Shown here one piece after another: positions 8,860-20,549 of a DNA stretch of 64,000 bases (its first letter is position 1; the number at the start of each line of letters is the position of its first letter). Location of the stretch: positions 1,054,001-1,118,000 of the forward strand of contig NZ_JAKLUA010000001.1 in the NCBI RefSeq assembly GCF_022012435.1, in the 5' to 3' direction. This DNA comes from Bradyrhizobium zhengyangense. GTDB taxonomy: Bacteria; Pseudomonadota; Alphaproteobacteria; Rhizobiales; Xanthobacteraceae. The position numbers and the translations under genes are program-made. The notes under the pieces were generated by a model that was given only the letters and a program-made list of their open reading frames with translations, had not been told where the DNA came from and did no database searches.

Positions 8860-8963
8860 TGTCATCGCCTGCGAAAGCGGGCGATCCAGTACTCCGAGAC
8901 AGTCGTGATTGAACCGAGGAGCCGCGGCGTACTGGATGCCCCGGTCAAGCCGGCGCATGACAG
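8860..8963. repeat. Intergenic palindromic repeat, family A copy 2
   Basis: The element has the same plan and almost the same length as the copy at 2701-2804. It opens TGTCATCGCCTGCGAAAGC, carries GCGATCCAGTAC and GTACTGGAT in inverted orientation, and closes GGCGCATGACAG. It lies between the oxidoreductase start and the guaB end. Confidence 0.75.
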
Positions 8964-9012
8964 CCTCGTTGAGGTAAGCGTGTCGAACCCGCGCTCGGAT
9001 GACGCGAAGCGA

Positions 9013-10942
<1,930 letters not shown>

Positions 10943-12433
10943 ATGCTCGACAAGCAACGCATCATTCCGCTGATCGTGGCCACGGCTCTCTTCATGGAGA
11001 ACATGGATTCCACCGTCATCGCCACCTCGCTGCCGGCGATCGCGGCCGACATCGGCACCAGCCCGCTGACGCTGAAGCTCGCGATCACGTCCTACCTCTT
11101 GTCACTCGCCGTGTTCATCCCGGCGAGTGGCTGGACCGCCGACCGGTTTGGCGCGCGCATGGTGTTCGCGATCGCGGTCGGCGTGTTCATGATCGGCTCG
11201 GTCGGCTGTGCGCTGTCAGGTTCGGTTACCGGCTTCGTGGTCGCACGCATCCTGCAAGGCATGGGCGGGGCGATGATGACGCCGGTCGGGCGCCTCGTGC
11301 TGCTGCGTTCGGTCGACAAGAGCGCGCTGGTCAACGCCATGGCCTGGGTGACGGTCCCTGCCCTGATAGGCCCCGTGATCGGCCCGCCGCTCGGCGGCTT
11401 CATCACGACCTACGCGTCGTGGCACTGGATCTTCCTGATCAACATCCCGATCGGACTGCTCGGCATCTTCATGGCCTTGAAGTTCATTGAGCCGATCAAG
11501 AGCGAGACACAGGAGAAGTTCGATCTCTACGGCATGGTGCTCGCCGGTGTCGGGCTTGCCGGCATCGCGTTCGGTCTTTCGGTCGCCGGCCTCAATCTGT
11601 TGCCCTGGAGCACGGTGGCGGCCCTGGTTGCGGGCGGCGCGATCTCGATGACGCTCTACGTCATTCACGCCCGACGGACGGGTTCGCCGGTGCTGGATTT
11701 CTCGCTGCTGACCTTGCCGACATTGCGCGCGGCTATTATCGGCGGCTTCATGTTCCGGCTCGGCATCGGCGCCCTGCCCTTTCTGCTGCCGCTGTTGATG
11801 CAGATCGGCTTCGGCCTGTCGCCGTTCCATTCCGGCCTTGTCACCTTCTCCTCCTCGCTCGGCGCGATGGGCATGAAGACGCTGGCGGCGCGCCTCATCC
11901 GCGCCTTCGGCTTCCGCAATCTGATGACGGTGAATGCGATCGTCAGCGCGTTCTTCCTCGGCGTCTGCGCGCTGTTCACGGTGACGACCCCGCTGCTGAT
12001 CATCATGGTCATCCTGGTGGTCGGCGGCTTCTTCCGCTCGCTCGAATTCACCGCGATCAATACGGTGGCCTATGCCGAGGTCGACAGCCCGCAGATGAGC
12101 CGCGCCACCACGCTGGTCAGCGTCAACCAGCAGCTCGCCGTCTCCGCCGGCGTCGCGGTCGGCGCCGCCTCGGTGGAGACGACGATGTGGCTGAACCATG
12201 TCAGCGAGCTCAATGCCACCGTGTTCATGCCGGCCTTTGTCGTGGTGGCGCTGACCTCGGCGGCCTCGAGCTGGTTCTTCTGGCAGATGCCGAGCGATGC
12301 AGGCCACGAGATCTCCGGCCGCAAGGCGATTGAGGTCGCAAGCCGCAAGGGCGCGGCGAAGAGCGCCGCGAGCGCTGCGGTGAAGGCGGCCACCGAAGAT
12401 ACGCAGGACATGCGCGATCAGCGGCTGGGGTAG
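10943..12433 (+). CDS. DHA2-family MFS multidrug efflux transporter
   Basis: This 496-aa, about 14-helix membrane protein starts MLDKQRIIPLIVATALFMENMDSTVIATSLPAIAADI, the helix-1 signature of DHA2 (EmrB/QacA-type) drug:H+ antiporters. The antiporter motif C is visible as LIGPVIGPPLGGFI. The last 50 residues (Ala/Lys-rich, ASRKGAAKSAASAAVK) form a cytosolic tail. No adjacent membrane-fusion protein (EmrA-like) is present, so it probably works alone in the inner membrane. Substrate unknown. Confidence 0.92.
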   Translation: MLDKQRIIPLIVATALFMENMDSTVIATSLPAIAADIGTSPLTLKLAITSYLLSLAVFIPASGWTADRFGARMVFAIAVGVFMIGSVGCALSGSVTGFVVARILQGMGGAMMTPVGRLVLLRSVDKSALVNAMAWVTVPALIGPVIGPPLGGFITTYASWHWIFLINIPIGLLGIFMALKFIEPIKSETQEKFDLYGMVLAGVGLAGIAFGLSVAGLNLLPWSTVAALVAGGAISMTLYVIHARRTGSPVLDFSLLTLPTLRAAIIGGFMFRLGIGALPFLLPLLMQIGFGLSPFHSGLVTFSSSLGAMGMKTLAARLIRAFGFRNLMTVNAIVSAFFLGVCALFTVTTPLLIIMVILVVGGFFRSLEFTAINTVAYAEVDSPQMSRATTLVSVNQQLAVSAGVAVGAASVETTMWLNHVSELNATVFMPAFVVVALTSAASSWFFWQMPSDAGHEISGRKAIEVASRKGAAKSAASAAVKAATEDTQDMRDQRLG

Positions 12434-12504
12434 CCCACGATACCAATCGCTCAGATTCGGAGCGCGGAAACCGTCGCTCAATCCGCGCCAGGCTCGGAAA
12501 AGGA

Positions 12505-12774
12505 TTACTCGCCTTTGACCGAATGACCTCCGCGGTTCTCGAACCGACTGGACATGCCTTCGTCGCCGCGATCTGCGGGATAGGTTGCTCGCCGCATCTG
12601 CCTCGCGAGGCTGCCAAACTGCTTGGCGCCCTCCGACATGCGGCGCATCTGAAGTTGAAGATGTGCCAAACCGTCCTCAAGCAGAGCGAATTGTTCGAGA
12701 AAGCGTTCCTCGATACTTTCTTGTTCGGTGAGACACTTTTGGTTCGTGTCGCGAACGTCGGCACAACATCTCAT
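12505..12774 (-). CDS. Small hypothetical protein, helical
   Basis: Eighty-nine residues from MRCCADVRD. A good AGGAG site lies 7 nt before the ATG at 12774. The middle (EQESIEERFLEQFALLEDGLAHLQLQMRRMSEGAKQF, described in parts) is a heptad-like amphipathic helix, while the C-terminal third is Arg/Gly-rich. No family is recognised. An overlapping plus-strand reading of similar length has no ribosome binding site and looks like a shadow. Confidence 0.5.
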   Translation of the reverse strand: MRCCADVRDTNQKCLTEQESIEERFLEQFALLEDGLAHLQLQMRRMSEGAKQFGSLARQMRRATYPADRGDEGMSSRFENRGGHSVKGE

Positions 12775-12950
12775 GGAGTCACTCCTGCGTAGGCCATGAA
12801 TCTGCATGGCCCGAAATGTGACCGGTGCGTAGAGGCCGCTGCCCGTCTGTAGCGAGGCCTCTACCTGTTCGATCCAATGATCACTCGACCGCCGGGACTT
12901 TCGTGCGGCCCACGGACCGGACAGTCGTGGCCCCGTCGTTCATCCAGCAC

Positions 12951-13766
12951 TCACGTGATCGTAACGACCACCTCGAGATAGGTGCTGGGAACGACGAGGT
13001 CGCCGCGATCGCCCCAATTCGATTTCTCCAGCAGATCGAGAATGTCGGCCTCCAGCGCCGCTGCCTTGTCCGCATCCAGCGCGGCGAATGCGCGGTTGGT
13101 GGGACCGTAGAATGAACGAAAAACGTCAAGCCAATGGGCCGGAGACCGGTACCGGAAAGTGAACGTCTGCTCCAAGGCATTGATCTGCTGACGGGGAAAC
13201 AGCTCGCCAAGCCGCGCGACGGTGCCCCATAGCGTCGGCGACCTAACGCCGGACGGCGGCGGCGCATACTTTCCGACGAGCTTGAGGAGCTGACCGATGA
13301 ATCCGTCCGGCGTCCAGTTGGCGAGCCCGATCTTTCCACCGCGGCGCACCACACGCACGAGCTCGGCCGCCGCCTTATCCTGATCTGGGGTGAACATGAC
13401 GCCGAATGTAGACAACGCAGTATCGAAGCTGCCGTCGGGAAACGGCAGGGCCTCGGCATCGGCCTCCTGGAAATCGACGGCAACGCGTTCGGCGGCGGCG
13501 CGCTCCCGACCCCGCTCGAGAAGCGCGCCGACATAGTCGGTGGACGTGACTTGCGCGAAGCGGCGCGCAGCGGCGAGCGTCGCGTTTCCGTTACCGGCGG
13601 CGACATCGAGCACGCGGCTCCCAGCCCGCAGATCGAGAGCCTCGCACAGCCGCTCGCCCACGATCTGAAGCGTGGTCCCGATCATCGCATAGTCACCTGC
13701 CGACCAGACCGTGCGCTGTCGTTGTTTGATGGAAGTATAGTCGAGGGGGAGCGTCGTCACTGACAT
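12951..13766 (-). CDS. Class I SAM-dependent methyltransferase (UbiE/Methyltransf_11 type)
   Basis: This 271-aa protein has SAM motif I RVLDVAAGNGNATLAAARR, an acidic motif II in DFQEADAEALPFPDGSFD, and VRRGGKIGLANWTPDGF for motif III, as in UbiE-like small-molecule methyltransferases. The substrate is unknown. It is divergent from an HxlR-type regulator across a 196-nt gap that holds a GTACAG/CTGTAC palindrome, so control by that regulator is likely. Confidence 0.88.
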   Translation of the reverse strand: MSVTTLPLDYTSIKQRQRTVWSAGDYAMIGTTLQIVGERLCEALDLRAGSRVLDVAAGNGNATLAAARRFAQVTSTDYVGALLERGRERAAAERVAVDFQEADAEALPFPDGSFDTALSTFGVMFTPDQDKAAAELVRVVRRGGKIGLANWTPDGFIGQLLKLVGKYAPPPSGVRSPTLWGTVARLGELFPRQQINALEQTFTFRYRSPAHWLDVFRSFYGPTNRAFAALDADKAAALEADILDLLEKSNWGDRGDLVVPSTYLEVVVTIT

Positions 13767-13879
13767 CAGTCATCTCCTGTTGCCCGGCAACCCGCCGGAA
13801 GCGGCATCGCATCTCGCGATTGGACAACAGCGAGCCATAACTGCCCGAAGGCATCCAGTTCCGTAACTGAACCGGAGCG

Positions 13880-13894
13880 GTACAGATTCTGTAC
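13880..13894. promoter_or_regulatory. Candidate HxlR operator
   Basis: GTACAG-ATT-CTGTAC is a perfect inverted repeat with a 3-nt centre. It lies 113 nt before the methyltransferase start and 69 nt before the regulator start. HxlR-family sites are commonly short GTAC-containing palindromes in the divergent gap. Confidence 0.5.
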
Positions 13895-13962
13895 TGGCCA
13901 ATCTGTCGACTTCCTCCTAGCCTCGCGACCTCGGAGACGACTGGCCGAAAGGAAGCAATCGA

Positions 13963-14661
13963 ATGGCGGATGGCGGCTACAATCAGTTCTGCCCAGTTTC
14001 AATGGCAGCCGAAATCATTTGCTCTCGCTGGACGCTGCTTGTCTTGCGAGAGCTGGTAATGGGATCGACCCGGTTCAATGAGCTGCGGCGAGGCGTCCCC
14101 AGCATGTCGCCTGCTCTTCTATCCAAGCGACTCAAAGAGCTCGAAGCCGCGGGCATCGTCACCCGCGTCGCCGCAGAGCGGGACTCCGGCGCCCACGAAT
14201 ATCATCTCACCGAAGCGGGGACGGAGCTGCGCCCAATCATCGAAGCCATCGGCGCCTGGGGCCACAGATGGGTGACGACAGAAGCAACCTTGAAGAACCT
14301 CGATGCCAATCTTTTGATGTGGGACGTCAGGCGAACTCTCAATACCGATCCGATGCCGCCACGCCGCAACACCATCCAATTCATTTTCAAGGACAGACCC
14401 AACTCGGAGCGCAACTATTGGCTGATCGTGGAGCCGAACAAGGACGTTGACCTCTGCCTCGTCGATCCAGGCTTCGATGTCGATCTCTACGTGTCGACGG
14501 ATCTTCAATCGATGACCGAGATCTGGCTTGGATACGTAACTGCCGACCAGATGTCGGATGATGGTCGGCTTGTCCTGACCGGGAGCAGCAAGCTGGCCAC
14601 CGACCTCCGCGCTTGGTTGAAGCTCAGCGTGTATGCCAATTTCGAGAAAAAAGTGGCCTAA
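13963..14661 (+). CDS. HxlR-family winged-helix transcriptional regulator
   Basis: This 232-aa protein has the HxlR DNA-binding domain at residues 1-100: the conserved start CPVSMAAEIICSRWTLLVLREL, then FNELRRGVPSMSPALLSKRLKELEAAGIV. The C-terminal 120 residues look like a sterol-carrier-like (SCP2) ligand domain, an arrangement known in this family. It probably controls the divergent methyltransferase gene. The N-terminal Cys could be a redox sensor, as in some HxlR proteins, but that is inference. Confidence 0.9.
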   Translation: MADGGYNQFCPVSMAAEIICSRWTLLVLRELVMGSTRFNELRRGVPSMSPALLSKRLKELEAAGIVTRVAAERDSGAHEYHLTEAGTELRPIIEAIGAWGHRWVTTEATLKNLDANLLMWDVRRTLNTDPMPPRRNTIQFIFKDRPNSERNYWLIVEPNKDVDLCLVDPGFDVDLYVSTDLQSMTEIWLGYVTADQMSDDGRLVLTGSSKLATDLRAWLKLSVYANFEKKVA

Positions 14662-14706
14662 GGCTCGAGCGTCCAAACCAATCGCAGCGCCGATGATCGG
14701 CGCACT

Positions 14707-15387
14707 CTAACTGCGCCCACGAAACCCCGTCGCGAGCACATAGCGCTCGGAGGAATCCTGCCGGCTTGCTGCCGGCTTGACATGACGCACCGTCGCAAAA
14801 TCGCGCTTGAGCTGCGCGAGCAGGTCGGCGTCGGCGCCGCTCTGGAAGGTCTTCGCGAGGAACGTGCCGCCGGGCTTGAGCACATCGCATGCGAAGGCAG
14901 CCGCCGTCTCGACCAGGCCGACGATGCGGAGCTGGTCGGTCTTGCGGTGGCCGGTGGTGTTGGCGGCCATGTCGGACATCACGACATCGGCGCCGCCACC
15001 CAGCATCGCGGTGAGCTTGTCGGGCGCGTCGTTGTCCATGAAGTCGAGCTGCGCGAAATCGACGCCGGGAATCTCCGGCATCTCCAGCAGGTCGATGGCG
15101 ACGACCTTGCCCTTGCCTTCGACCGAGCCGACGCGCTTGGCCGCGATCTGGCTCCAGCCGCCGGGTGCGGCCCCGAGATCGGCCACGGCCATGCCCGGCT
15201 TTAAGAAGCGAAACTTGTCGTCGATCTCCAGTAGCTTGAACGCGGCGCGCGACCGATAGCCCGCGGCCTTCGCCTTGGCGACATAGGGATCATTGAGCTG
15301 CCGCTCCAGCCACAGCTTCGACGACAGCTTGCGCTTGCCGCCGGTCTTGACCTGGACGTGCAAGCGGCCGGTGGTGTCTTTCGCCAT
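14707..15387 (-). CDS. rlmE: 23S rRNA (uridine-2'-O-)-methyltransferase RlmE (FtsJ/RrmJ)
   Basis: This 226-aa enzyme methylates U2552 of 23S rRNA late in large-subunit assembly. It has the RrmJ pattern: [30 protein letters not shown] at the N-terminus, the SAM motif [16 protein letters not shown], the catalytic Asp in [21 protein letters not shown], and Lys in [11 protein letters not shown]. It starts 1 nt after the stop of the upstream Ppx/GppA gene, so the two form an operon. Confidence 0.95.
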   Translation of the reverse strand: MAKDTTGRLHVQVKTGGKRKLSSKLWLERQLNDPYVAKAKAAGYRSRAAFKLLEIDDKFRFLKPGMAVADLGAAPGGWSQIAAKRVGSVEGKGKVVAIDLLEMPEIPGVDFAQLDFMDNDAPDKLTAMLGGGADVVMSDMAANTTGHRKTDQLRIVGLVETAAAFACDVLKPGGTFLAKTFQSGADADLLAQLKRDFATVRHVKPAASRQDSSERYVLATGFRGRS

Positions 15388-15388
15388 C

Positions 15389-16462
15389 TCACCAGCTCCT
15401 GAGCGCGCCGTCCTCGCGCATCATCTCGACCAGCATGCCCTCGCGCAGGCCACGGTCGGCGACGCGCAGGCGCGGCAGCGGGAACGCGTGCCTGATGGCA
15501 TCGAGGATGGCACAGCCAGCCAGCACCAGATCAGCACGCTCGACACTGATGCAGCTGTTGCCCGCGCGCTCCTCGTAGCTCATGCCGAGCAGCTTGTTGA
15601 TGGTCGCGGTGATGTCGGGATCGTTCATCCAGATGCTGTCGATGCGGCGGCGATCGTAACGCACGAGATTGAGATGGATGCCGGCGAGCGTCGTCACGGT
15701 GCCCGACGTGCCGAGCAGATGCATGTCGGTGAGATCGCGGCCGTGCTCCGCAGCGAACGGCGCAACGTGATTGGCGACCTCCTGCTCCATTGCGGCATAG
15801 ATCGCCGGCGTCACGTCGCGACCACCAAATTGCTCGGCCAGCGTCACGACGCCGAGCGGGATCGACATCCACGCCTTGATCCGCGGCTCCGGATCTTGCG
15901 GGTCGCGCTCGATCCGCACCAGCTCGGTCGAGCCGCCGCCGATGTCGAACAGGATGGCGCCGCGGCCCCTGGGATCGACCAGCGGCGAGCAGCCGAGCAT
16001 CGCGAGCGCGGCTTCGGTCTCGCGGTCGATCACCTCCAGCTCGATGCCGGTCTCGGCCGCGACGCGGCTGCGAAAACCTTCCGCATTCGAGGCCGCGCGG
16101 CAGGCTTCGGTGGCGATCAGCCGCAGCCGCTTGGCCTTGCGCAGGTTGATCTTGTCCCGGCAAATGCTGAGCGCGGCGATGGCGCGATCGATCGCAGCCT
16201 CGCTGATGCATCCCGTCGCCGAGACGCCCTCGCCGAGCCTGATGATGCGCGAGAAGGAATCGACCACGCGAAAACCATCGTGGGTCGGACAGGCGATCAG
16301 GAGCCTGCAATTGTTGGTCCCGAGGTCCAGCGCCGCATAGACGCCGGTTCCCGGCGCCTGCGCAGGGACTGCAGGCTCCGTGGCCAACGCCACCGCCGCC
16401 ATCGACCCCTCCAGCTCACCGTGCGGCGCAAGGCCGTCGCGGAGCCGCGTGTCGTCATTCAT
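15389..16462 (-). CDS. Ppx/GppA-family phosphatase
   Basis: This 357-aa protein has an ASKHA fold, with phosphate-1 motif [16 protein letters not shown] and the catalytic region [13 protein letters not shown]. It is an exopolyphosphatase or guanosine-pentaphosphate phosphatase. It has only the Ppx/GppA core (long PPX enzymes carry an extra C-terminal HD-like domain), which fits the common alphaproteobacterial short form. It shares an operon with rlmE, spaced by 1 nt; this pairing is frequent in Rhizobiales. Whether polyphosphate or pppGpp is the substrate cannot be read from sequence. Confidence 0.93.
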   Translation of the reverse strand: MNDDTRLRDGLAPHGELEGSMAAVALATEPAVPAQAPGTGVYAALDLGTNNCRLLIACPTHDGFRVVDSFSRIIRLGEGVSATGCISEAAIDRAIAALSICRDKINLRKAKRLRLIATEACRAASNAEGFRSRVAAETGIELEVIDRETEAALAMLGCSPLVDPRGRGAILFDIGGGSTELVRIERDPQDPEPRIKAWMSIPLGVVTLAEQFGGRDVTPAIYAAMEQEVANHVAPFAAEHGRDLTDMHLLGTSGTVTTLAGIHLNLVRYDRRRIDSIWMNDPDITATINKLLGMSYEERAGNSCISVERADLVLAGCAILDAIRHAFPLPRLRVADRGLREGMLVEMMREDGALRSW

Positions 16463-16673
16463 ACAAACTGTCTTTCCACGACCCTAAGGGGCCGATCCGG
16501 AATTGATTTTTCGCCTGAAACATTAGCAGCGCGGCTGGCATGCGCAACATCGCATCACATAGGACCATGCCCATTCGTGCGTTGTCGTGAACGGGACCGT
16601 GGGCTATTTTTGGCGGGTCCGGTCCTCCAGGCGCCCCCAAATCGCGCAATTGCCGGCTTTTCAGGTCAACTCC

Positions 16674-19046
16674 ATGCAAGAACACACCAAATCGTCCACG
16701 CTCGAAAACGCTATTGCACTGCAAAAATATGGGGTCGGGCAGCCCGTCCGCCGCAAGGAGGACGACACGCTGGTGCGCGGAAAGGGCCGCTACACCGACG
16801 ATTTCAATCTGCCCGGCCAGGCCCATGCCGTGATTGTCCGTTCCACCCATGCCCATGGCATGATCCGCGGCATCGGCGTTGACGCGGCCAAGGCGATGCC
16901 GGGCGTGCTGGGCGTGTGGACCGGGACGGATCTCAATGCCGCCGGCTATGGCCCCTTCACCTGCGGTCTGCCGCTGAAGAGTCGCGACGGCTCGCCCCTG
17001 CTCCAGACCAACCGCCATCCGCTGGCAACCGACAAGGTCCGCTTCGTCGGCGATCCCGTCGCCTTCGTCGTCGCGGAGACGCTGGCGCAGGCGCGCGATG
17101 CGGCCGAGGCAGTCGAGCTCGACATCGAGCCGTTGCCGGCGGTGACCGATCCCGAGGAAGCTGCCAAGCCGGGCGCGCCGCAGCTTTACGATCACATCCC
17201 CAACAATGTCGCGCTCGACTATCACTATGGCGACACGGAGAAGGTGAACGCGGCCTTCGCCAGCGCCGCCCATGTCACCAAGGTCGACATCGAGAACACC
17301 CGTGTCGCGGTGGTGTCGATGGAACCGCGCGTCGGCCTTGCCTCCTACGACAAGAAGACCGAGCGCTACACCATCCAGATGCCGACCCAGGGCGTCGCGG
17401 GCAACCGCGCCAACCTTGCCAAGAACCTGAAGGTGCCGAACGACAAGGTGCGAATCCTCACCGCCAATGTCGGCGGCTCCTTCGGCATGAAGAACGTCAA
17501 CTATCCCGAGTACATGTGCATCCTGTACGCCGCGAAGGCACTGGGACGCCCGGTGAAGTGGCTCGACGAGCGCTCGACCAGCTTCCTGTCCGACAGCCAC
17601 GGCCGCGCGCAGAAGATCCACGCCGAGCTGGCGCTCGACGCCGAGGGGCACTTCCTCGCAGCAAGACTGTCCGGCTACGGCAATCTCGGCGCCTATATCA
17701 CCGGCGTTGCGCCCAGCCCGCTTTCGCTCAACACCGGCAAGAACTTCTCCAGCGTCTACCGGACGCCGCTAATGGCGATCGACATCAAGACGGTCTTGAC
17801 CAACACCACTTTGATGGGTGCTTATCGCGGCGCCGGCCGGCCCGAGGCCAACTACTACATGGAGCGGCTGATCGACCGTGCCGCCGACGAGATGGGCATC
17901 AACCGGCTGACGATGCGCAAGCGCAACTTCATCAAGTCGAACCAGATGCCCTTCCCGGCCTCGTCAGGCGTCACCTATGACAGCGGCGACTTCCAGGCCG
18001 TGTTCAACAAAGCGCTGGAAATCTCCGACCACGACAATTTTGCCAAGCGCAAGAAGGAGAGCAAGAAGGCCGGCAAGCTGCGCGGCATCGCCGTCGGCTC
18101 CTATCTCGAGGTCACCGCGCCGCCAGGCCCCGAACTCGGCAAGATCGTGTTCGATCCCGATGGCACCGTGCAGCTCATCACCGGCACGCTCGACTACGGC
18201 CAGGGCCACGCCACGCCGTTCGCTCAGGTGCTGTGTGCGCAGCTTGGCGTTCCCTTCGAGAGCGTGAAGCTCGTGCAGGGCGACAGCGACATCGTTCACA
18301 CCGGCAACGGCACCGGCGGTTCGCGCTCGATCACCGCGAGCGGCCAGGCCATCGTGGGCGCCGCAAAGCTCGTCATCGAGAAGGGCAAGCGCGCCGCCGC
18401 GCATATGCTGGAGGCCTCGGAGGCCGACATTGAATTCGCCGATGGCGCTTTCACCATCGCCGGCACTGACCGCAGCATCGACATCATGGAGCTCGCCAAG
18501 AAGCTGCATGACGGCAAAATGCCCGATGGTGTGCCTGACTCGCTCGATGTTGATCACACCAGCGATCCCATCGCCTCGGCGTTCCCGAACGGCTGCCACG
18601 TCGCCGAGGTCGAGGTCGATCCTGAGACGGGCGTGGTGCAGATCGTGCGCTACAGCGCGGTGAACGATTTCGGCACCGTGATCAACCCGATGCTGGTCGC
18701 GGGCCAGCTCCATGGCGGCGTGGTCCAGGGCATCGGCCAGGCGCTGATGGAGCATGTCCGCTACGACGAGAGCGGCCAGCCGATCACGGGGTCGCTGATG
18801 GACTACGCGCTGCCGCGCGCCGAGGATGTGCCGAACATGACGGTCGGCGATCACCCGGTGCCGGCCACCACCAATCCGCTCGGCAGCAAGGGTTGCGGCG
18901 AAGCCGGCTGCGCCGGCAGCCTGTCGACGGTGGTGAACGCGGTGCTCGACGCGCTCTCGGACCACGGCATCAAGCACATCGACATGCCGCTGACCCCGGA
19001 ACGGGTGTGGCGCGCGATCCAGGACGCGAAGGGGAAGGCGGCGTAG
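16674..19046 (+). CDS. Xanthine dehydrogenase/CoxL-family molybdopterin-binding subunit (form II), orphan
   Basis: This 790-aa large subunit of a molybdenum hydroxylase has the a/b hammerhead domain at residues 30-150 and the molybdopterin-binding domain after it. The active-site loop reads AYRGAGR, the form II type, not the AYxCSFR of true aerobic CO dehydrogenase. The catalytic Glu is in [11 protein letters not shown] near the C-terminus. Substrate is therefore an unknown aldehyde or N-heterocycle. Neither the FAD-binding medium subunit nor the [2Fe-2S] small subunit is adjacent, which is unusual. The start at MQEHTKSST is set by homology-like length; upstream codons look non-coding. Confidence 0.92.
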   Translation: MQEHTKSSTLENAIALQKYGVGQPVRRKEDDTLVRGKGRYTDDFNLPGQAHAVIVRSTHAHGMIRGIGVDAAKAMPGVLGVWTGTDLNAAGYGPFTCGLPLKSRDGSPLLQTNRHPLATDKVRFVGDPVAFVVAETLAQARDAAEAVELDIEPLPAVTDPEEAAKPGAPQLYDHIPNNVALDYHYGDTEKVNAAFASAAHVTKVDIENTRVAVVSMEPRVGLASYDKKTERYTIQMPTQGVAGNRANLAKNLKVPNDKVRILTANVGGSFGMKNVNYPEYMCILYAAKALGRPVKWLDERSTSFLSDSHGRAQKIHAELALDAEGHFLAARLSGYGNLGAYITGVAPSPLSLNTGKNFSSVYRTPLMAIDIKTVLTNTTLMGAYRGAGRPEANYYMERLIDRAADEMGINRLTMRKRNFIKSNQMPFPASSGVTYDSGDFQAVFNKALEISDHDNFAKRKKESKKAGKLRGIAVGSYLEVTAPPGPELGKIVFDPDGTVQLITGTLDYGQGHATPFAQVLCAQLGVPFESVKLVQGDSDIVHTGNGTGGSRSITASGQAIVGAAKLVIEKGKRAAAHMLEASEADIEFADGAFTIAGTDRSIDIMELAKKLHDGKMPDGVPDSLDVDHTSDPIASAFPNGCHVAEVEVDPETGVVQIVRYSAVNDFGTVINPMLVAGQLHGGVVQGIGQALMEHVRYDESGQPITGSLMDYALPRAEDVPNMTVGDHPVPATTNPLGSKGCGEAGCAGSLSTVVNAVLDALSDHGIKHIDMPLTPERVWRAIQDAKGKAA

Positions 19047-19055
19047 GCGACATTC

Positions 19056-19136
19056 GTCGTTCCGGGGCGATGCAAAGCATCGAACCCGGAACCTCGAGAT
19101 TCCGGGTTTGGTCCTGACGGACCGCCCCGGAATGAC
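19056..19136. repeat. Intergenic palindromic repeat, family B copy 2
   Basis: The ends GTCGTTCCGGGGCG and CGCCCCGGAATGAC pair, with inner inverted ACCCGGAACCTC and GATTCCGGGTTTG forming a second stem. It lies between the convergent molybdoenzyme and MaoC-like genes, where it could also help end transcription. Confidence 0.8.
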
Positions 19137-19147
19137 GGTGCTGGATG

Positions 19148-19948
19148 CTACGCCGCCGCCTGCTCGCGCGGCTGGTAGATCGCGGTGTGCTGGCAGTACG
19201 CGATCGGGGTCGCACCATTCGCGACGACGAGCGCGTCGAGCTCGACGAAGCGGTGGCCCTTCTTCTCGTAATTCGCGGTGACCTTTGCCCGCGCCACTAT
19301 CTCGTCGCCGGCGCGCGCGGCTGACAAGAGCTGCATGCGGCTGCCGACGTGAATCCAGGGGCCCAGAATGGTGTTGTCGACCAGCACGCGGTTCATGACG
19401 CGCTGGATCAGGCCGGGATGACCGAGGCCCTCGCGCGCAAAGATCGGATCGGTCTCCCTGATGTCGGCGAGATAGTCGCTCGCGTCCTGCCCGGCCCAGC
19501 GACGTGGCGCCGTGCCGAGCCACTTGCCCACCTCGAAGATGTCGGGGCTGACCGGCTTGCGCTCAGCGACCGCGGGGACTTCGACATAGTCGCCCAATGA
19601 CACCACTGGCGCCGCCGCCGGCAGCGAGGCAGTGCCAGTGGCGCACAGCTCGGTGCGACTGAACACCTCGATCGTGAGCAGGCCGTTGTGCTCGGTCGCA
19701 TCGACGTCGGCGGTCTCGCCGTCATAGACAGGCTTGATGAAGCGGGCCTCGACCAGCCCGCGGGAGAGGAAATCGCGGCCCCAGCGCGCCACCGGCACGT
19801 GCATCATGTAGGCGAAGACGTCGACGCCGGGGACCAGCCCACCGGAAAAGCCGAAGCGGCGCGCCACCGTGTCGTCATGCATCTTGTTTTCGGACTGTTT
19901 GGCGGTGTTGTAGGCCTCGACGCGCCAGGTTTCGAGCCGGTTCGGCAT
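19148..19948 (-). CDS. Hot-dog fold (MaoC-like) hypothetical protein
   Basis: This 266-aa protein starts [34 protein letters not shown]. The stretch [21 protein letters not shown] resembles the hydratase-2 motif of MaoC proteins (G-x-x-VHG-x), here with Gly-Val in place of the catalytic His. The second half contains an [23 protein letters not shown] segment, so two tandem hot-dog domains are likely. Because the first motif lacks the His, activity as a hydratase is doubtful; a thioesterase-like or binding role is possible. It is convergent with the molybdoenzyme gene. Confidence 0.7.
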   Translation of the reverse strand: MPNRLETWRVEAYNTAKQSENKMHDDTVARRFGFSGGLVPGVDVFAYMMHVPVARWGRDFLSRGLVEARFIKPVYDGETADVDATEHNGLLTIEVFSRTELCATGTASLPAAAPVVSLGDYVEVPAVAERKPVSPDIFEVGKWLGTAPRRWAGQDASDYLADIRETDPIFAREGLGHPGLIQRVMNRVLVDNTILGPWIHVGSRMQLLSAARAGDEIVARAKVTANYEKKGHRFVELDALVVANGATPIAYCQHTAIYQPREQAAA

Positions 19949-20055
19949 GGCTTGGCTTCCCCAAAATTCTTGTTGTTTCGGGGCTGATCGTAGGCCCCGG
20001 GGAACACCGGTCAATCCCCTCGCCTTTGCGGCCCGAATGCGGTACCACGCGGCGA

Positions 20056-20547
20056 ATGACCAACACCCCCACCCGCATCTATGTCGACGCCGACGCATGC
20101 CCTGTGAAGGACGAGATTTATCGCGTCGCGCTCCGCCACGGCGTGCCGGTGAGCGTGGTCGCCGGCAATTTTATCCGCGTGCCGCACGAGCCCCTGATCG
20201 AGCGCATCGCGGCCGGCTCGGGCATGGATGCGGCCGACGACTGGATCGCGGAACGGGCGAGGCCCGGCGATGTCGTCATCACCTCGGACATTCCGCTGGC
20301 GAGCCGCTGCGTGAAGGCCGGCGCCGACGTGATCGCGCCGAACGGCAAGCCGTTCACGGAGGAATCGATCGGCATGACGCTGGCGGTGCGCAATCTGATG
20401 ACGGATCTGCGCTCGGCCGGCGAAGTCACCGGCGGCCCGCGCTCGTTCGCACCGCGCGACCGCTCCGCCTTTCTCTCGGCGCTCGACCAGACGCTGCGAC
20501 GGATCCAGCGCCGCCGCGCCGACCAGGCTGCTACGAGTCAGGGCTAG
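20056..20547 (+). CDS. YaiI/YqxD (DUF188) family protein, PIN-like
   Basis: This 163-aa protein carries the family hallmark [17 protein letters not shown] at the N-terminus, then [22 protein letters not shown] and [17 protein letters not shown]. The fold is PIN-like with conserved acidic residues, suggesting nuclease activity, but no role is established. The stop codon is 2 nt before the Uup start, so the two genes are cotranscribed. The ATG at 20056 fits the family length of about 150-160 aa. Confidence 0.93.
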   Translation: MTNTPTRIYVDADACPVKDEIYRVALRHGVPVSVVAGNFIRVPHEPLIERIAAGSGMDAADDWIAERARPGDVVITSDIPLASRCVKAGADVIAPNGKPFTEESIGMTLAVRNLMTDLRSAGEVTGGPRSFAPRDRSAFLSALDQTLRRIQRRRADQAATSQG

Positions 20548-20549
20548 TC

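Noticed and set aside
12523..12792. 89-codon plus-strand frame opposite the small helical protein
   Set aside because: No ribosome binding site, and the minus-strand frame has both a good AGGAG site and a more regular helix pattern.
19947..20549. Upstream extension of uup
   Set aside because: It covers the YaiI gene in another frame and lacks ABC-F features; the ATG at 20550 gives the normal N-terminus.
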